DNA from: DATAEE01 sp963725145
GTDB lineage: Bacteria > Acidobacteriota > Vicinamibacteria > Vicinamibacterales > 2-12-FULL-66-21
DNA: 64,000 bases
Direction: 5' to 3'
Assembly (NCBI GenBank): GCA_963725145.1
Contig: CAVRXL010000010.1
Location: forward strand, 1-64,000
Below are positions 1 to 9,855 of the stretch, in pieces. The translations under genes were made by a program, and so were the position numbers. Below the pieces are notes generated by a model. That model was given only the letters and a program-made list of their open reading frames with translations, was not told the DNA's origin and made no database searches. Within the stretch, counting starts at the first letter, position 1, and every line of letters starts with the position of its first letter.

Positions 1-60
1 AGATGGTCGCCCTTCGACTTACCCGCTTGCGCGGGCTCGCCTCAGGGTCAACTCTGAAAC
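1..60. repeat. REP-like extragenic palindromic sequence
   Basis: The left edge holds the words CCCTTCGAC and CTCAGGG flanking a small hairpin (CCCGC at 22-26, loop ttgc, GCGGG at 31-35). Closely similar CCTTCGAC...CTCAGGG words are common repeated extragenic sequences in many GC-rich bacterial genomes. It lies between the rRNA-type leader and whatever is left of the window. The 5' part of the element may be cut by the window edge. Confidence 0.4.
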
Positions 61-101
61 ACAAGGCCGAATTGGCTCTTGCGTTGTTTTTGTCAAGTTG
101 T

Positions 102-177
102 GGATGGCCGTTAAGCCATCCGCTGATTACTCGACGGAGTTGCTTTACTGCACGTTCTATCTAGTTTTCAAAGAACC
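102..177 (-). promoter_or_regulatory. rRNA-operon-type leader with boxA-like element
   Basis: Read on the minus strand, 177-159 is GGTTCTTTGAAAACTAGAT. It matches the TTCTTTGAAAACT boxA-like word seen in leaders and spacers of bacterial rRNA operons. A hairpin follows downstream (arms 102-108 and 115-121, 7 bp, 6-nt loop). Together with the two promoters to the right, this looks like the antitermination leader of an rrn operon transcribed leftward. The 16S gene itself is not in the window, so the target is inferred. Confidence 0.55.
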
Positions 178-237
178 GAGCGCTTCCCCGTCCGCATGCG
201 CCGCGCACGGCGTCGCCGTCGTCTGGAGAACCTTACG

Positions 238-266
238 AGATTACAGATCTCTCCAAGATCTGTCAA
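238..266 (-). promoter_or_regulatory. Sigma-70 promoter P2 of leftward rRNA-type unit
   Basis: On the minus strand the -35 is TTGACA (266-261) and the -10 is TAATCT (243-238), with a 17-nt spacer (244-260). This is close to the housekeeping sigma consensus. It sits about 60 nt upstream of the boxA-like leader and about 115 nt downstream of a second strong promoter, a tandem arrangement typical of rRNA operons. Confidence 0.7.
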
Positions 267-380
267 GCCCTTCCGTTCGTCTTGTCAGGCCGTTTCCGCT
301 CGAATTTCGGGCGTTGAGAGCTTGCCTGGACTGGAACGAGTGGTGACTCCGGTCTCCCGGGTCACGCGCAGCGAGCAACC

Positions 381-408
381 ATTATAGAGGTCTCGCCGCC
401 GGCGTCAA
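381..408 (-). promoter_or_regulatory. Sigma-70 promoter P1 of leftward rRNA-type unit
   Basis: On the minus strand the -35 is TTGACG (408-403) and the -10 is a perfect TATAAT (386-381), with a 16-nt spacer. It is the upstream member of a tandem pair with the promoter at 238-266. It lies just before the plus-strand permease start at 455, so the two units diverge. Confidence 0.65.
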
Positions 409-454
409 CCAAGCGTTCGCTGAACCGCCGGGCTGGCCCGTCGTATCCTCCTCT

Positions 455-2920
455 ATGCACGACCTCCGATACGCCCTTCGCTGGCTCCGCCGCACACCGG
501 GGTTCACGCTCGCGGCGGTCGCCTCCTTCGCGATCGGTATCGGCTTCAACACGGCGCTCTTCAGCGTCGTCGACGCGGTGCTGTTCCGGCCACTGCCGGT
601 GCGCGCGCCCGAAGAGCTCGTGAACATCTACACATCAGGCAGCGACGGCGACCCCTGGATCACGTCGTCGTATCCCGATCTGCAGGACCTTCGGAGCGGA
701 AACGCGGTCTTCACGGACATCGCGGGCCACAGCCCGATGATGGCCGCGGTCAGTTCGAGTGATCGCACGCGGCTCGCCCTCGGCGAGATCGTGACAGGCA
801 ACTACTTTCAGTTCTTCGGCGTCACGGCATCGCGCGGACGAACGCTGACGCCTGATGACGAGCGGCCCGAAGCGGAGCGAGTCCTCGTCGTGTCCGATCG
901 CTACTGGACGCGGGAGCTCGGACGGGATCCGAATGTCGTCGGACGCCCCCTGCGACTTCGAGGACAGACGTACACGATCGTCGGCGTCATCGACGCGAGC
1001 TTTACCGGCATGGTGCCGATGCTGTCGCCCGACATGTGGGTCACGGTCCGTGAAGCGACCGAGGTGGAGCCGGCCGGGATCCAGGACGTCGTGCCGTCGC
1101 CGACCGGCACGAGCCGGCTCGATCGCCGAGGTCAGCGCTGGCTCTTCGCGAAGGGCCGGCTGAAGCCGGGCGTCACGGTCGCGCAGGCGCAAGCGAACCT
1201 CGACGTGCTCATGCGGCAGCTGATGGCAGCCTATCCCCAGACGAACAAGGACCGCAGACCCGCGCTCAAGAAATCTTCCGACGTTCGGATTCACCCCGCA
1301 GGGGACCAGCTGGTCCTCTTCATCGGCGTCGGTCTCATGGTCGCGGTCGGACTGGTTCTGCTCATCGCGTGCGCGAATGTGGCGAGCATGCTGCTCGCAC
1401 GCGCCTCGGCCAGACAGCGCGAGATCGCGATCCGCCTCGCGATTGGCGCCGGCCGCTGGCGGCTGATTCGTCAGCTCATGATCGAAAGCCTGGTGCTCGC
1501 GCTTGCCGGCGCGGCGGCCGGAATCCTCGTTTCTGCGTGGCTCACCCGACTCATCGCCACGCCGAATCTGCCCATTCCCATCCCGATCGTTCTCGACCTC
1601 CGGATGGACGGACGTGTGCTGGGCTTTACGCTGCTGCTGACGACGATCGTCGGACTCGCGGCGGGGCTCGCGCCGGCGTTCCGTGCTTCGCGCGCAAATC
1701 TCGTCGAGGCGCTGCGGGGCGCCGCGGGCGGCGCCCGGCCGGGCCGCCGCTGGACGCTTCGTGACGCGCTCGTCGCTGGTCAGATTGCCGCGACCGCCGT
1801 CCTGCTTGTGACCGCGGGCCTGCTGGCGCGCAGCGTGCTCGCGGCGCGCGGCGCCGACGTCGGATTCCAGACAGAGGGGCTCGCGGTCGTTTCCGCCGAC
1901 CTCGACCTGGCCCGGTACGATCAGGCGCGCGCCGAGCAGTACTGGCGGCGCGCGCTCGAGCGCGTGGCGGCGCTCCCCGGCGTCGAGGCTGCGGCGCTGG
2001 CAGCGCGGCTGCCGTTCTCAATCAACTTCAACGTCGGACAGTTCCACATTCCCGGGCACACGTCGCCGAACGACCTCGGGTTCTCGCTCCAGAATACGCG
2101 GGTGTCAGCAGACTACTTCCGGGCGATCGGCGTGCCGATCCTGCAGGGACGAGGCTTCAACGAATCCGATACGCCGAAGTCGCAGAACGTGATCGTGATC
2201 AACGAGACGATGGCCAAGCGTTTCTGGAAGGACCGGAGTCCTCTCGGAGAGCGGATCCGTCTGCGGACCGCCGACGGGCCGGCGTTCGAGATTGTCGGCA
2301 TCTCAGCGGATCACCGCATACGGACGGTCGGCGAGCCGCCAGAGCCTTACGTGCATTTCGCCGCGTCGCAGCAGATGAATTTCTTCCAGATAATCCTGGC
2401 CCGAACGAGCGGCGATGCGCGGCGCCTTGTCGAGGACATCCGCCGCGAGCTGACGGCGCTCGAGCCGGGCGTTCCGATCCTCGACAGCCAGACGATGGAG
2501 GCGCAGGTGGCGGCGACCTTGCTGCCGATTCGCGTCGGTCTGTGGGTCGTGTCGGCGGTGGGAGCGGTCGCGCTGCTGCTGGCGGCGGTCGGCCTCTACG
2601 GCGTCATCGCGTATTCCGTGTCGCGGCGAACGCGCGAGATCGGCATCAGGATGGCGCTCGGCGCGCGCCCGGCTGCCGTGCTGTCGCTCATCATGCGTCA
2701 AGGGCTGACGGTCGCGGCGGCCGGGCTGGTGCTCGGCGGCCTGCTGGCAATCGCCGCGACGCGAGCGCTCGCGGGGATGCTGTACGGCGTCAGCCTCGCG
2801 GATCCCATCGCGTGGATTACTGCCGTTGCGGCGCTGCTGGGGGCGGCAACGCTCGCGAACCTCCTGCCGGCGCGCCGCGCTGCGCGCGTCGATCCGTCGG
2901 TTGCGCTTAGAACAGAATGA
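455..2920 (+). CDS. ADOP-family ABC transporter permease (MacB/FtsX type)
   Basis: The 821-residue protein has the duplicated MacB-PCD/FtsX layout of the acidobacterial duplicated orphan permease (ADOP) family. The N-terminus MHDLRYALRWLRRTPGFT is the family signature. A first membrane segment at about 15-40 is followed by a periplasmic core, a four-helix FtsX module around 280-440, a second periplasmic domain and a second FtsX module from about 690 to the end. The family is usually encoded without an adjacent ATPase, as here; substrate is unknown. A TATCCT hexamer ends 5 nt before the ATG and there is no clear Shine-Dalgarno, so the mRNA may be leaderless. The 3' end overlaps the convergent gene by 14 bp. 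Confidence 0.9.
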   Translation: MHDLRYALRWLRRTPGFTLAAVASFAIGIGFNTALFSVVDAVLFRPLPVRAPEELVNIYTSGSDGDPWITSSYPDLQDLRSGNAVFTDIAGHSPMMAAVSSSDRTRLALGEIVTGNYFQFFGVTASRGRTLTPDDERPEAERVLVVSDRYWTRELGRDPNVVGRPLRLRGQTYTIVGVIDASFTGMVPMLSPDMWVTVREATEVEPAGIQDVVPSPTGTSRLDRRGQRWLFAKGRLKPGVTVAQAQANLDVLMRQLMAAYPQTNKDRRPALKKSSDVRIHPAGDQLVLFIGVGLMVAVGLVLLIACANVASMLLARASARQREIAIRLAIGAGRWRLIRQLMIESLVLALAGAAAGILVSAWLTRLIATPNLPIPIPIVLDLRMDGRVLGFTLLLTTIVGLAAGLAPAFRASRANLVEALRGAAGGARPGRRWTLRDALVAGQIAATAVLLVTAGLLARSVLAARGADVGFQTEGLAVVSADLDLARYDQARAEQYWRRALERVAALPGVEAAALAARLPFSINFNVGQFHIPGHTSPNDLGFSLQNTRVSADYFRAIGVPILQGRGFNESDTPKSQNVIVINETMAKRFWKDRSPLGERIRLRTADGPAFEIVGISADHRIRTVGEPPEPYVHFAASQQMNFFQIILARTSGDARRLVEDIRRELTALEPGVPILDSQTMEAQVAATLLPIRVGLWVVSAVGAVALLLAAVGLYGVIAYSVSRRTREIGIRMALGARPAAVLSLIMRQGLTVAAAGLVLGGLLAIAATRALAGMLYGVSLADPIAWITAVAALLGAATLANLLPARRAARVDPSVALRTE

Positions 2921-4532
2921 CGTCCGGGAACGGCCTCGCGCCGGGCGCGTTCCTCTCGAAGAAGTACAGCACCTTGTTCGTCGAGCAGGCGTCCGTTCCC
3001 GACGCGGATCGGAAGTCACTCTCGACCAGCGTGCGAAGGAGGCAGGTGATGGGCGTCAGGCGCTCGTCGTACGCGGGCCGCAAGTGCCGCGAGCGTACCG
3101 CGAACAGCGTGGAGAAATGGTCGGTGTAATCGGCGGGTGCCATGTTCGCTTTGACCGTGCCAATCGGGTCCACCAGACTTATCCGCGAGCCGTGGTCGCC
3201 CTGAACGATCAGAATGACGTCGTCCCTGAGGGATGATGGAATCGCTTCGATGATTTGTTCGATCTTTCGCTGTGTGCAGAGCAGCTGCTGAAGGTAGAGT
3301 GCGTAACGCGCCGCCCGACTCTCCTGCGTGTTGGTCATCGCTCCTGGAACGCCGCCGTCGAAGGCATCGCTTCTCATCAGCCACTGGCTCGGTGGCCGCG
3401 CCCGGCAATGGGCATCGTACACATAGGGATAGTGCGGCATCAACAGATGGGCGTACACGGCCTGGCCCGGCTCGGCCTTGGCGAGATCGGCAGCCACACG
3501 ATCGAACACGGGCATCGTCCCGACGGAAGCTGACGAGCTCCGCTCCCAGTCCCAGGCCGGAATGGGAATCCCTGTGGCAAGGAGGCGCCGCCGCGCGGAT
3601 CCGTACAGCCGTTTCAAACGGCCGTACCCCTCCGATCGCGCGAGAAACGTCCCCGCGACGACCGACAGTTTCTCGCGCGGCGGCGCGTCCAGGTGTTCGA
3701 GCGCTCGCAGGCCGTTCGCGCGGTAAGTGTGACACGCTGAGGCCGGAACCTCGCTCGTGCACACGTCGAGGTATTCCGGTTGGAAGACTCGAATCGCGTA
3801 GCCTTGCCGGGCGAGCCGTGCGAAATACGCGTTGCGATTGAGGCGAAAGGTCGCCGCCGTCGTACCGGCGCGCGAGAGGTCGGGCACGTAGCCGCCCGGC
3901 GAAAGATTCAGCAAGTGGCTCAGAGACCACAACGTGCTCGGATATTCGCTGTAGGCCCTCCCGAACAGCATGAACCGGTGGTCGGTGAAGAATGTCTCGA
4001 GCTGATGCTTGAACGCCGGCGGTGTGAGCTCGCGTGGAAGACCCTCGATGCCGATATGCTCGTCCAGCACGAGATGGACGAGAAGCGGGAGATCGCGCCG
4101 CGAATCTGAGGAAGGATTGCCGCTCGAGACGGCTTCCGATCGGGACTGTCCGAGTGACAACACGAGTACCGTCGCGAGCATCAGAGACACGATTCGGGCG
4201 GCGTGCAGCCGGATCAGCCAGACCACCGCTGCGATCCCCACGAAGGCCATCGCGAGTTTCTTTTCTCCCGGTTCGTCGAGCTGGATGTCCAGGAAGAACG
4301 TCAAGAGAGCGGCGATGATCGCGACTTCGAGCACGCGCGACAGCGCGGCGCCCGCGCCAAGGACGAACGCCAGGGCGGCGAGCGCCAGCATGAAGAGAAT
4401 CACCTCCGGGTGCGCGAGGCTGTACCCCTGGTACTGCACGAAGATGACAAACGGCGTGAGGAGAAGGAGGAATGGCGCGACGGCTCCTCGCAGCACGCGG
4501 CCGACGGAGGAGGGCCAGAGGCCCCGCATCAC
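2907..4532 (-). CDS. Membrane-anchored sulfatase/LTA-synthase-fold protein
   Basis: The 541-residue protein begins with about five hydrophobic segments (roughly residues 15-125). A soluble alkaline-phosphatase-superfamily-like domain follows, with LVHLVLDEHIG near 155 and VQGDHGSRI near 430, matching the metal-site pattern of sulfatase/phosphoethanolamine-transferase relatives. It probably modifies or cleaves a cell-surface polymer, but the substrate cannot be read. The listed start is GTG; an ATG follows immediately (4529). It lies 5 bp after the small membrane protein gene, forming a two-gene operon. Its stop codon overlaps the end of the ADOP gene convergently. Confidence 0.7.
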   Translation of the reverse strand: MMRGLWPSSVGRVLRGAVAPFLLLLTPFVIFVQYQGYSLAHPEVILFMLALAALAFVLGAGAALSRVLEVAIIAALLTFFLDIQLDEPGEKKLAMAFVGIAAVVWLIRLHAARIVSLMLATVLVLSLGQSRSEAVSSGNPSSDSRRDLPLLVHLVLDEHIGIEGLPRELTPPAFKHQLETFFTDHRFMLFGRAYSEYPSTLWSLSHLLNLSPGGYVPDLSRAGTTAATFRLNRNAYFARLARQGYAIRVFQPEYLDVCTSEVPASACHTYRANGLRALEHLDAPPREKLSVVAGTFLARSEGYGRLKRLYGSARRRLLATGIPIPAWDWERSSSASVGTMPVFDRVAADLAKAEPGQAVYAHLLMPHYPYVYDAHCRARPPSQWLMRSDAFDGGVPGAMTNTQESRAARYALYLQQLLCTQRKIEQIIEAIPSSLRDDVILIVQGDHGSRISLVDPIGTVKANMAPADYTDHFSTLFAVRSRHLRPAYDERLTPITCLLRTLVESDFRSASGTDACSTNKVLYFFERNAPGARPFPDVILF

Positions 4533-4537
4533 GCCCT

Positions 4538-4765
4538 CTACGGCTCAGGTTGTCCGTTCGACGCGCCCGGGGGCGTCCTGCCGAGTGCGGACTTCAGTCG
4601 AGCCCAATACAGGCGGACCGTCGCAAGCGTAGCGACGAGCCCTCCAATAATCACCTGCAAGGCGATGCTTCCAGTGCCCGGGTCGAGGTAGGCGTGGAGG
4701 TCTCCGGACAGGTGAGAAACGAAAAGCCAGACTGCCACAAACAGGGCCGCGCGGATCGCGTGCAT
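4538..4765 (-). CDS. Small membrane protein with a DPGTGS motif
   Basis: The 75-residue protein starts at the ATG preceded 8 nt upstream by GGGAGG; an upstream in-frame start at 4825 lacks such a site. Residues 1-20 look like a signal peptide. AYLDPGTGSIALQVIIGG follows, leading into a membrane helix and a short basic tail. I recall small YLDPGTGS proteins next to sulfatase-fold and methyltransferase genes in surface-polymer loci, but no function is established. The 5-bp gap to the sulfatase-fold gene implies co-transcription. Confidence 0.65.
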   Translation of the reverse strand: MHAIRAALFVAVWLFVSHLSGDLHAYLDPGTGSIALQVIIGGLVATLATVRLYWARLKSALGRTPPGASNGQPEP

Positions 4766-4911
4766 CGCTGCTACCTCCCGGCTATGCGTCGCTGCCGAGT
4801 TGCAAGAACGTCGCCTGCGCGACACGGGGTGTTTACAGGGACATCAGGTAGCCAGTCGACCATTTTGCGAAATCACGGACCTACGACGGGCAGAGCAGTA
4901 CTACAATCCCC

Positions 4912-6297
4912 GTGATGAGCGCACGCGTTCATCGCGCCTCTTTTCGCGACCGGTCGGGCTTCGTGTTCACCCGCGACGGAAAGCTCTACCGGCAGATCAA
5001 CCAGGTCGCCCGCGCCGACTACGAGCGGCTTCGCGACTCCGGCTTGTACGACCGTCTTGTAAAATCCGGAGATTTGGTTCGGCACGAGGAAGCGGACGCC
5101 GGCCTGTCCCCCGACGGCCTTGCCTTCCGCGTCATTCGTCCCGAACTAGTGCGTTTCGTTTCGTACCCCTACGAGTGGTGCTTCAGCCAGCTGAAGGAAG
5201 CTGCGCTGCTGACTCTGCGCCTTCAGGCCGTGGCGGCCGAGCACGGGATGGGTCTCAAGGACGCTACGCCTTACAACGTGGCGTTCTGGCAGGGTCGAGC
5301 CGTATGGATCGACACGCTGTCGTTCGAGGCGGCTCAGCCCGGCGCACCATGGGTCGCCTATCGGCAGTTCTGCGAGATGTTCCTTGCGCCGCTCGCGCTG
5401 ATGAGCCTGGTCGACGTCCGATTGCTGGCCCTGCTGAGGTCGAATCTGGACGGTGTCCCGTTGGATCTCGCGAGCGCGCTGCTGCCGGCCTCCTCACGGC
5501 TGCGGCCGGGGCTCCTCATGCACATCCACATGCACGCGGCGGCGCAGCGCCGTCTGCAAGGACGCGCCCCATCGAGCCCGACGCAGAAGCCGCTGAGTCG
5601 GACTGCGCTCGCTGGGATTGTCGAGAGCCTCCAAGGAACGGTCAAGCGGCTCGAGTGGCGGGAGGCCGGGACCGAGTGGGGCGACTACTACGATCGGACC
5701 AACTATTCCGAAGCGGCGTTTGCGCACAAGCGCCAAATCGTCGAAGCCGCGATCGATCGGCTTGCGCCCGCGAGCGTGTGGGACCTTGGCGCCAACGATG
5801 GCACCTTCAGCCGCCTCGCCAGCACCCGGGGAATCCCGACCGTCGCGTTCGACGTCGACCCGCTCGCGGTCGAGAAAAACTACCGCCGGGCGAAACAAGC
5901 TGCCGAGCGGACGATTCTGCCGCTGCTGCTCGACCTGACCAACCCCAGCGCCGCATCCGGGTGGGCGGGCGAGGAGCGCGACGCCCTGGCCGACCGCGGC
6001 CCCGCGGATCTCGCCTTGGTGCTGGCGCTGGTGCACCATCTTGCGATCGCGCACAACGTGCCGCTGCCGCGGATCGCGGAGTATCTGGCGCGGCTCGCGC
6101 GCGGCCTCGTCATAGAGTTCGTGCCGAAAGAGGACTCGCAGGTACAGCGCATGCTCGCCTCACGCGCGGACATCTTCGACGACTACACACAAGAGGGGTT
6201 CGAGCGGGCGTTCTCGACGTGCTTCGCGATTGAGGAGGCCACCCGCGTGCGCGATGCGGTGAGAACGATCTACGTGATGCGCAGGCGGGCGGCATAG
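4912..6297 (+). CDS. Two-domain SAM-dependent methyltransferase with kinase-like N-terminus
   Basis: The 461-residue protein has an N-terminal half with GLKDATPYNVAFWQGRAVWID (around 115-135), which resembles a kinase-like catalytic loop followed by a metal-binding Asp. The C-terminal half is a class I methyltransferase with motif I VWDLGANDGTFSRLA near 290 and an acidic strand (AFDVDP) after it. This layout resembles proteins loosely annotated as NoeA-like in surface-carbohydrate loci. The start is GTG at 4912 or ATG at 4915. A TACAAT hexamer at 4902-4907 places transcription almost exactly at the ATG, so a leaderless mRNA is plausible. It is divergent from the sulfatase-fold pair. Confidence 0.7.
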   Translation: MMSARVHRASFRDRSGFVFTRDGKLYRQINQVARADYERLRDSGLYDRLVKSGDLVRHEEADAGLSPDGLAFRVIRPELVRFVSYPYEWCFSQLKEAALLTLRLQAVAAEHGMGLKDATPYNVAFWQGRAVWIDTLSFEAAQPGAPWVAYRQFCEMFLAPLALMSLVDVRLLALLRSNLDGVPLDLASALLPASSRLRPGLLMHIHMHAAAQRRLQGRAPSSPTQKPLSRTALAGIVESLQGTVKRLEWREAGTEWGDYYDRTNYSEAAFAHKRQIVEAAIDRLAPASVWDLGANDGTFSRLASTRGIPTVAFDVDPLAVEKNYRRAKQAAERTILPLLLDLTNPSAASGWAGEERDALADRGPADLALVLALVHHLAIAHNVPLPRIAEYLARLARGLVIEFVPKEDSQVQRMLASRADIFDDYTQEGFERAFSTCFAIEEATRVRDAVRTIYVMRRRAA

Positions 6298-6322
6298 CCG
6301 AGGAACCCCAGCGTTTGGGTGT

Positions 6323-6955
6323 TCATCGCCAGATCACAAAGAAGCTGTTGTCGAGATAGTCGTGCGCTGACACCCGCGTGAATCCGGCGTCACGCATCCA
6401 GCCTTCGAGTGCCTCGAGCGTGTAGGCCATCGACTCGTGGCCAACGGGCCAGTCCTTCGAAAAATCGATGATCGCCACGCGACCGCCCGGGCGGAGGTAC
6501 TTCGCCAGTCCTTTCAAATACTGTGGCTGGCCCTGGATGTGGTGCAGCGTGTCGCAGATGAAGATGACGTCGACCGGTTCGGGCAGTTTCGGGTCGTCCG
6601 GTCCGGCGAGCACCGTTCGAATGTTGTCAATCTTCTGATCCTTCGCCGAGCGGTCGACGATCTTCAGAAGGGCGTCGTTGATGTCGACCGCGTAGACGAC
6701 GCCGGCCGGCGCCGCTGCTTTCGCAATTGGGCGCGTGAACAGGCCCGAACCGGATCCGAGATCCGCCACCTTCATCCCCGGCTTCACGCCGAGCGTCTCG
6801 ATGACGCGCGGCACCTGCATCCGTGAAACCCGCTCCGCCCCCTCGAGAAACTTCGCGTATCCTTCGGGATCCTGCTGCGGCGACGGCGGCCGCTGCTGGA
6901 CGTAGAGGGGAACGAGCACGAGGATCAGCGTCGCAAGACCTGGCCTGAGATTCAC
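6323..6955 (-). CDS. Exported class I SAM-dependent methyltransferase
   Basis: The 210-residue protein has an N-terminal hydrophobic stretch (about residues 5-20) that looks like a signal peptide or anchor. A methyltransferase fold follows with motif I VADLGSGSGLFTRPIA near 63 and AVDIND as the acidic loop; FICDTLHHIQG and LRPGGRVAIIDF come later. Similar putatively periplasmic methyltransferases occur in Acidobacteriota; how they would obtain SAM is unexplained. The GTG start lies directly after the tyrS stop, so the two are translationally coupled with tyrS first. Confidence 0.75.
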   Translation of the reverse strand: MNLRPGLATLILVLVPLYVQQRPPSPQQDPEGYAKFLEGAERVSRMQVPRVIETLGVKPGMKVADLGSGSGLFTRPIAKAAAPAGVVYAVDINDALLKIVDRSAKDQKIDNIRTVLAGPDDPKLPEPVDVIFICDTLHHIQGQPQYLKGLAKYLRPGGRVAIIDFSKDWPVGHESMAYTLEALEGWMRDAGFTRVSAHDYLDNSFFVIWR

Positions 6956-6956
6956 G

Positions 6957-8225
<1,269 letters not shown>

Positions 8226-8282
8226 AGCGTTCGGAATCAGAAAGTATCACGACTGACCTGCTACCATAACCGTCGGCCGGTC

Positions 8283-9146
8283 ATGCACCAGGAAGGTAAA
8301 GTATCCCGTCGCGTACTGCTCAAGGGAGCCATCGGCACGAGCGTGGGCCTCGTAGTCGGGAGCGCGGGATACGGCTACTTCTACGAGCGGCATCGCGTGC
8401 AGGTGGCGCGGGCCTCGCTCCCGGTGTCCGGCCTTCCCGAGGCGCTCAACGGCCTGCGCGTCGCGCTCGTCACCGACACACACTTCAGCCGTTCGGTTCC
8501 CGCAGAGGACATCGAAGCCGCCGTCCGCCTCACGCTCCAGGAGCGCCCGGACCTCATCATTCTCGGCGGCGACTACGTGACGTGGGGCGGCGACTCCGAC
8601 ACGAAAGGCGACCGCGGCTACGTCAGCGGTGCGGCGGATCTGCTCGCGCCCTTGACGGCGCCGCACGGTGTGTTTGCCATCCTCGGCAATCACGACGACG
8701 ACCGCGACATGCCCGAGGCGCTGACGGCCAAGGGATTCACGGTGCTCAGGGACGCCCGAACGCGCGTGACGATTCGCGGGGAGCCGCTCGAGATCGCGGG
8801 GATCCGCTTCTGGACGCGCCGCGTCGAGCACATCGCGCGCGTCCTCCGCGGGGCGACGGCGACGACGGTGCTCCTCGCGCACGACCCGCGCCGGCTCATC
8901 GAGGCAGCGGCGCTGAATGTTGGCGCGGTCTTCTCGGGCCACACGCACGGCGGGCAGGTCGTGCTGCCGGGCGTCGGCGCAATAGCCGCACGCCGGTTTC
9001 CGGTCGTCGCCGGCATCGGTCAGCGCGAGAACACATCCATCTTCGTCAGTCGCGGCATCGGCACGGTTTACCTTCCGGTCCGTTTCAACTGCCCGCCAGA
9101 GATCGCGATCGTGGCGCTCGAATCCCGCGCCATTTCGGTTGTTTGA
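8283..9146 (+). CDS. Exported metallophosphoesterase (Tat-type signal)
   Basis: The 287-residue protein has all calcineurin-type metallophosphoesterase motifs: VTDTHF, GGDYV, GNHDD, LLAHDP and SGHTHGGQV in order. The N-terminus SRRVLLKG followed by a hydrophobic stretch resembles a twin-arginine signal or anchor, consistent with folding around two metal ions before export. The family includes YkuE/UDP-diacylglucosamine hydrolase-like enzymes, so a phosphodiester in the envelope is a likely substrate. The reading frame is open far upstream, but homology begins at this ATG and the upstream part overlaps tyrS on the other strand. It is divergent from tyrS. Confidence 0.88.
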   Translation: MHQEGKVSRRVLLKGAIGTSVGLVVGSAGYGYFYERHRVQVARASLPVSGLPEALNGLRVALVTDTHFSRSVPAEDIEAAVRLTLQERPDLIILGGDYVTWGGDSDTKGDRGYVSGAADLLAPLTAPHGVFAILGNHDDDRDMPEALTAKGFTVLRDARTRVTIRGEPLEIAGIRFWTRRVEHIARVLRGATATTVLLAHDPRRLIEAAALNVGAVFSGHTHGGQVVLPGVGAIAARRFPVVAGIGQRENTSIFVSRGIGTVYLPVRFNCPPEIAIVALESRAISVV

Positions 9147-9180
9147 TTGACAAAATAGATTATTTTGATGTATCAAAATG
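9147..9180 (+). promoter_or_regulatory. AT-rich promoter/operator overlapping the start of the ICMT-like gene
   Basis: TTGACA at 9147-9152 is followed by an AT-rich stretch with a perfect inverted repeat, TTTTGAT-gt-ATCAAAA (9163-9178). A weak -10 (TATCAA, 9171-9176) lies inside the repeat. The repeat runs up to the ATG at 9178. An operator covering the -10 would allow repression by a dimeric regulator. The low GC stands out from the surroundings. Confidence 0.4.
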
Positions 9181-9855
9181 CCTATGGCTGGCTTCCAGTT
9201 CTGGCCGCGTCTCTGGCGGTGGGCCGCCGTCAACGTGCTTTTCGTCGGCGGTTTTGTCCTGATCACGGGCCGGACGGATCTGCCATGGATGTGGGTCTTG
9301 CTCATCGTCTGGGCCGGCATCCTGACGTACGCCTTCTTCATCCTCGACCCTGACCTGCGGCGCGAGCGTTTCCGGCCGGGCGGTCCCAGCGCGGACCCGA
9401 TTGCGCTCGCCTTCATGCGGCTGTCGGCTCTGGCTACGCTCGTCATCGCGCTGCTCGACGTGGGCCGCTTTCACTGGAGCGACAACGTCCCGCGCGCCTG
9501 GCACATCGTCGGGTTCGGCCTGTTCGCGCTGGGGGCCTGGCTCCCGATGCGATCGATGTCGGTCAATCGGTTTTTCTCGCCGGTTGTCCGCGTGCAGCGT
9601 GAACGCGGACACAAGCTCGTCGATCGAGGTCCGTACGCGGTCATCCGGCACCCGGGGTACGCGGGGATGACCATCCTGGCGGTCGGCGCTGCGCTGCTGC
9701 TTGGATCGTTCGTCGCGCTCGTTCCCGCGCTGATCTACACCGGGCTGGTGCTGCGACGGATCGTCTTCGAGGACGCGTTCCTGAAGCAGAACCTGGAAGG
9801 CTACCGAGAGTACTCGGAGCGGGTTCGATTCAGACTCGTTCCGGGCGTCTGGTAA
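9178..9855 (+). CDS. Isoprenylcysteine carboxyl methyltransferase-like membrane protein
   Basis: The 225-residue protein has about five membrane segments and the C-terminal signature GPYAVIRHPGYAG (around 151-163), followed by the EDAFLKQNLEGYREY region typical of the ICMT/phospholipid-methyltransferase (PEMT) superfamily. It probably methylates a lipid or lipid-linked group using SAM in the inner membrane. An ATG at 9184 is an alternative start that would fit a leaderless transcript from the promoter at 9147. The 3' end overlaps the convergent purN by 55 bp. Confidence 0.8.
   Translation: MPMAGFQFWPRLWRWAAVNVLFVGGFVLITGRTDLPWMWVLLIVWAGILTYAFFILDPDLRRERFRPGGPSADPIALAFMRLSALATLVIALLDVGRFHWSDNVPRAWHIVGFGLFALGAWLPMRSMSVNRFFSPVVRVQRERGHKLVDRGPYAVIRHPGYAGMTILAVGAALLLGSFVALVPALIYTGLVLRRIVFEDAFLKQNLEGYREYSERVRFRLVPGVW

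Noticed and set aside
91..113. Third promoter in the rRNA-type leader (TTGACA on the minus strand at 96-91)
   Set aside because: No acceptable -10 hexamer occurs at 16-18 nt; it may be part of the leader structure only.
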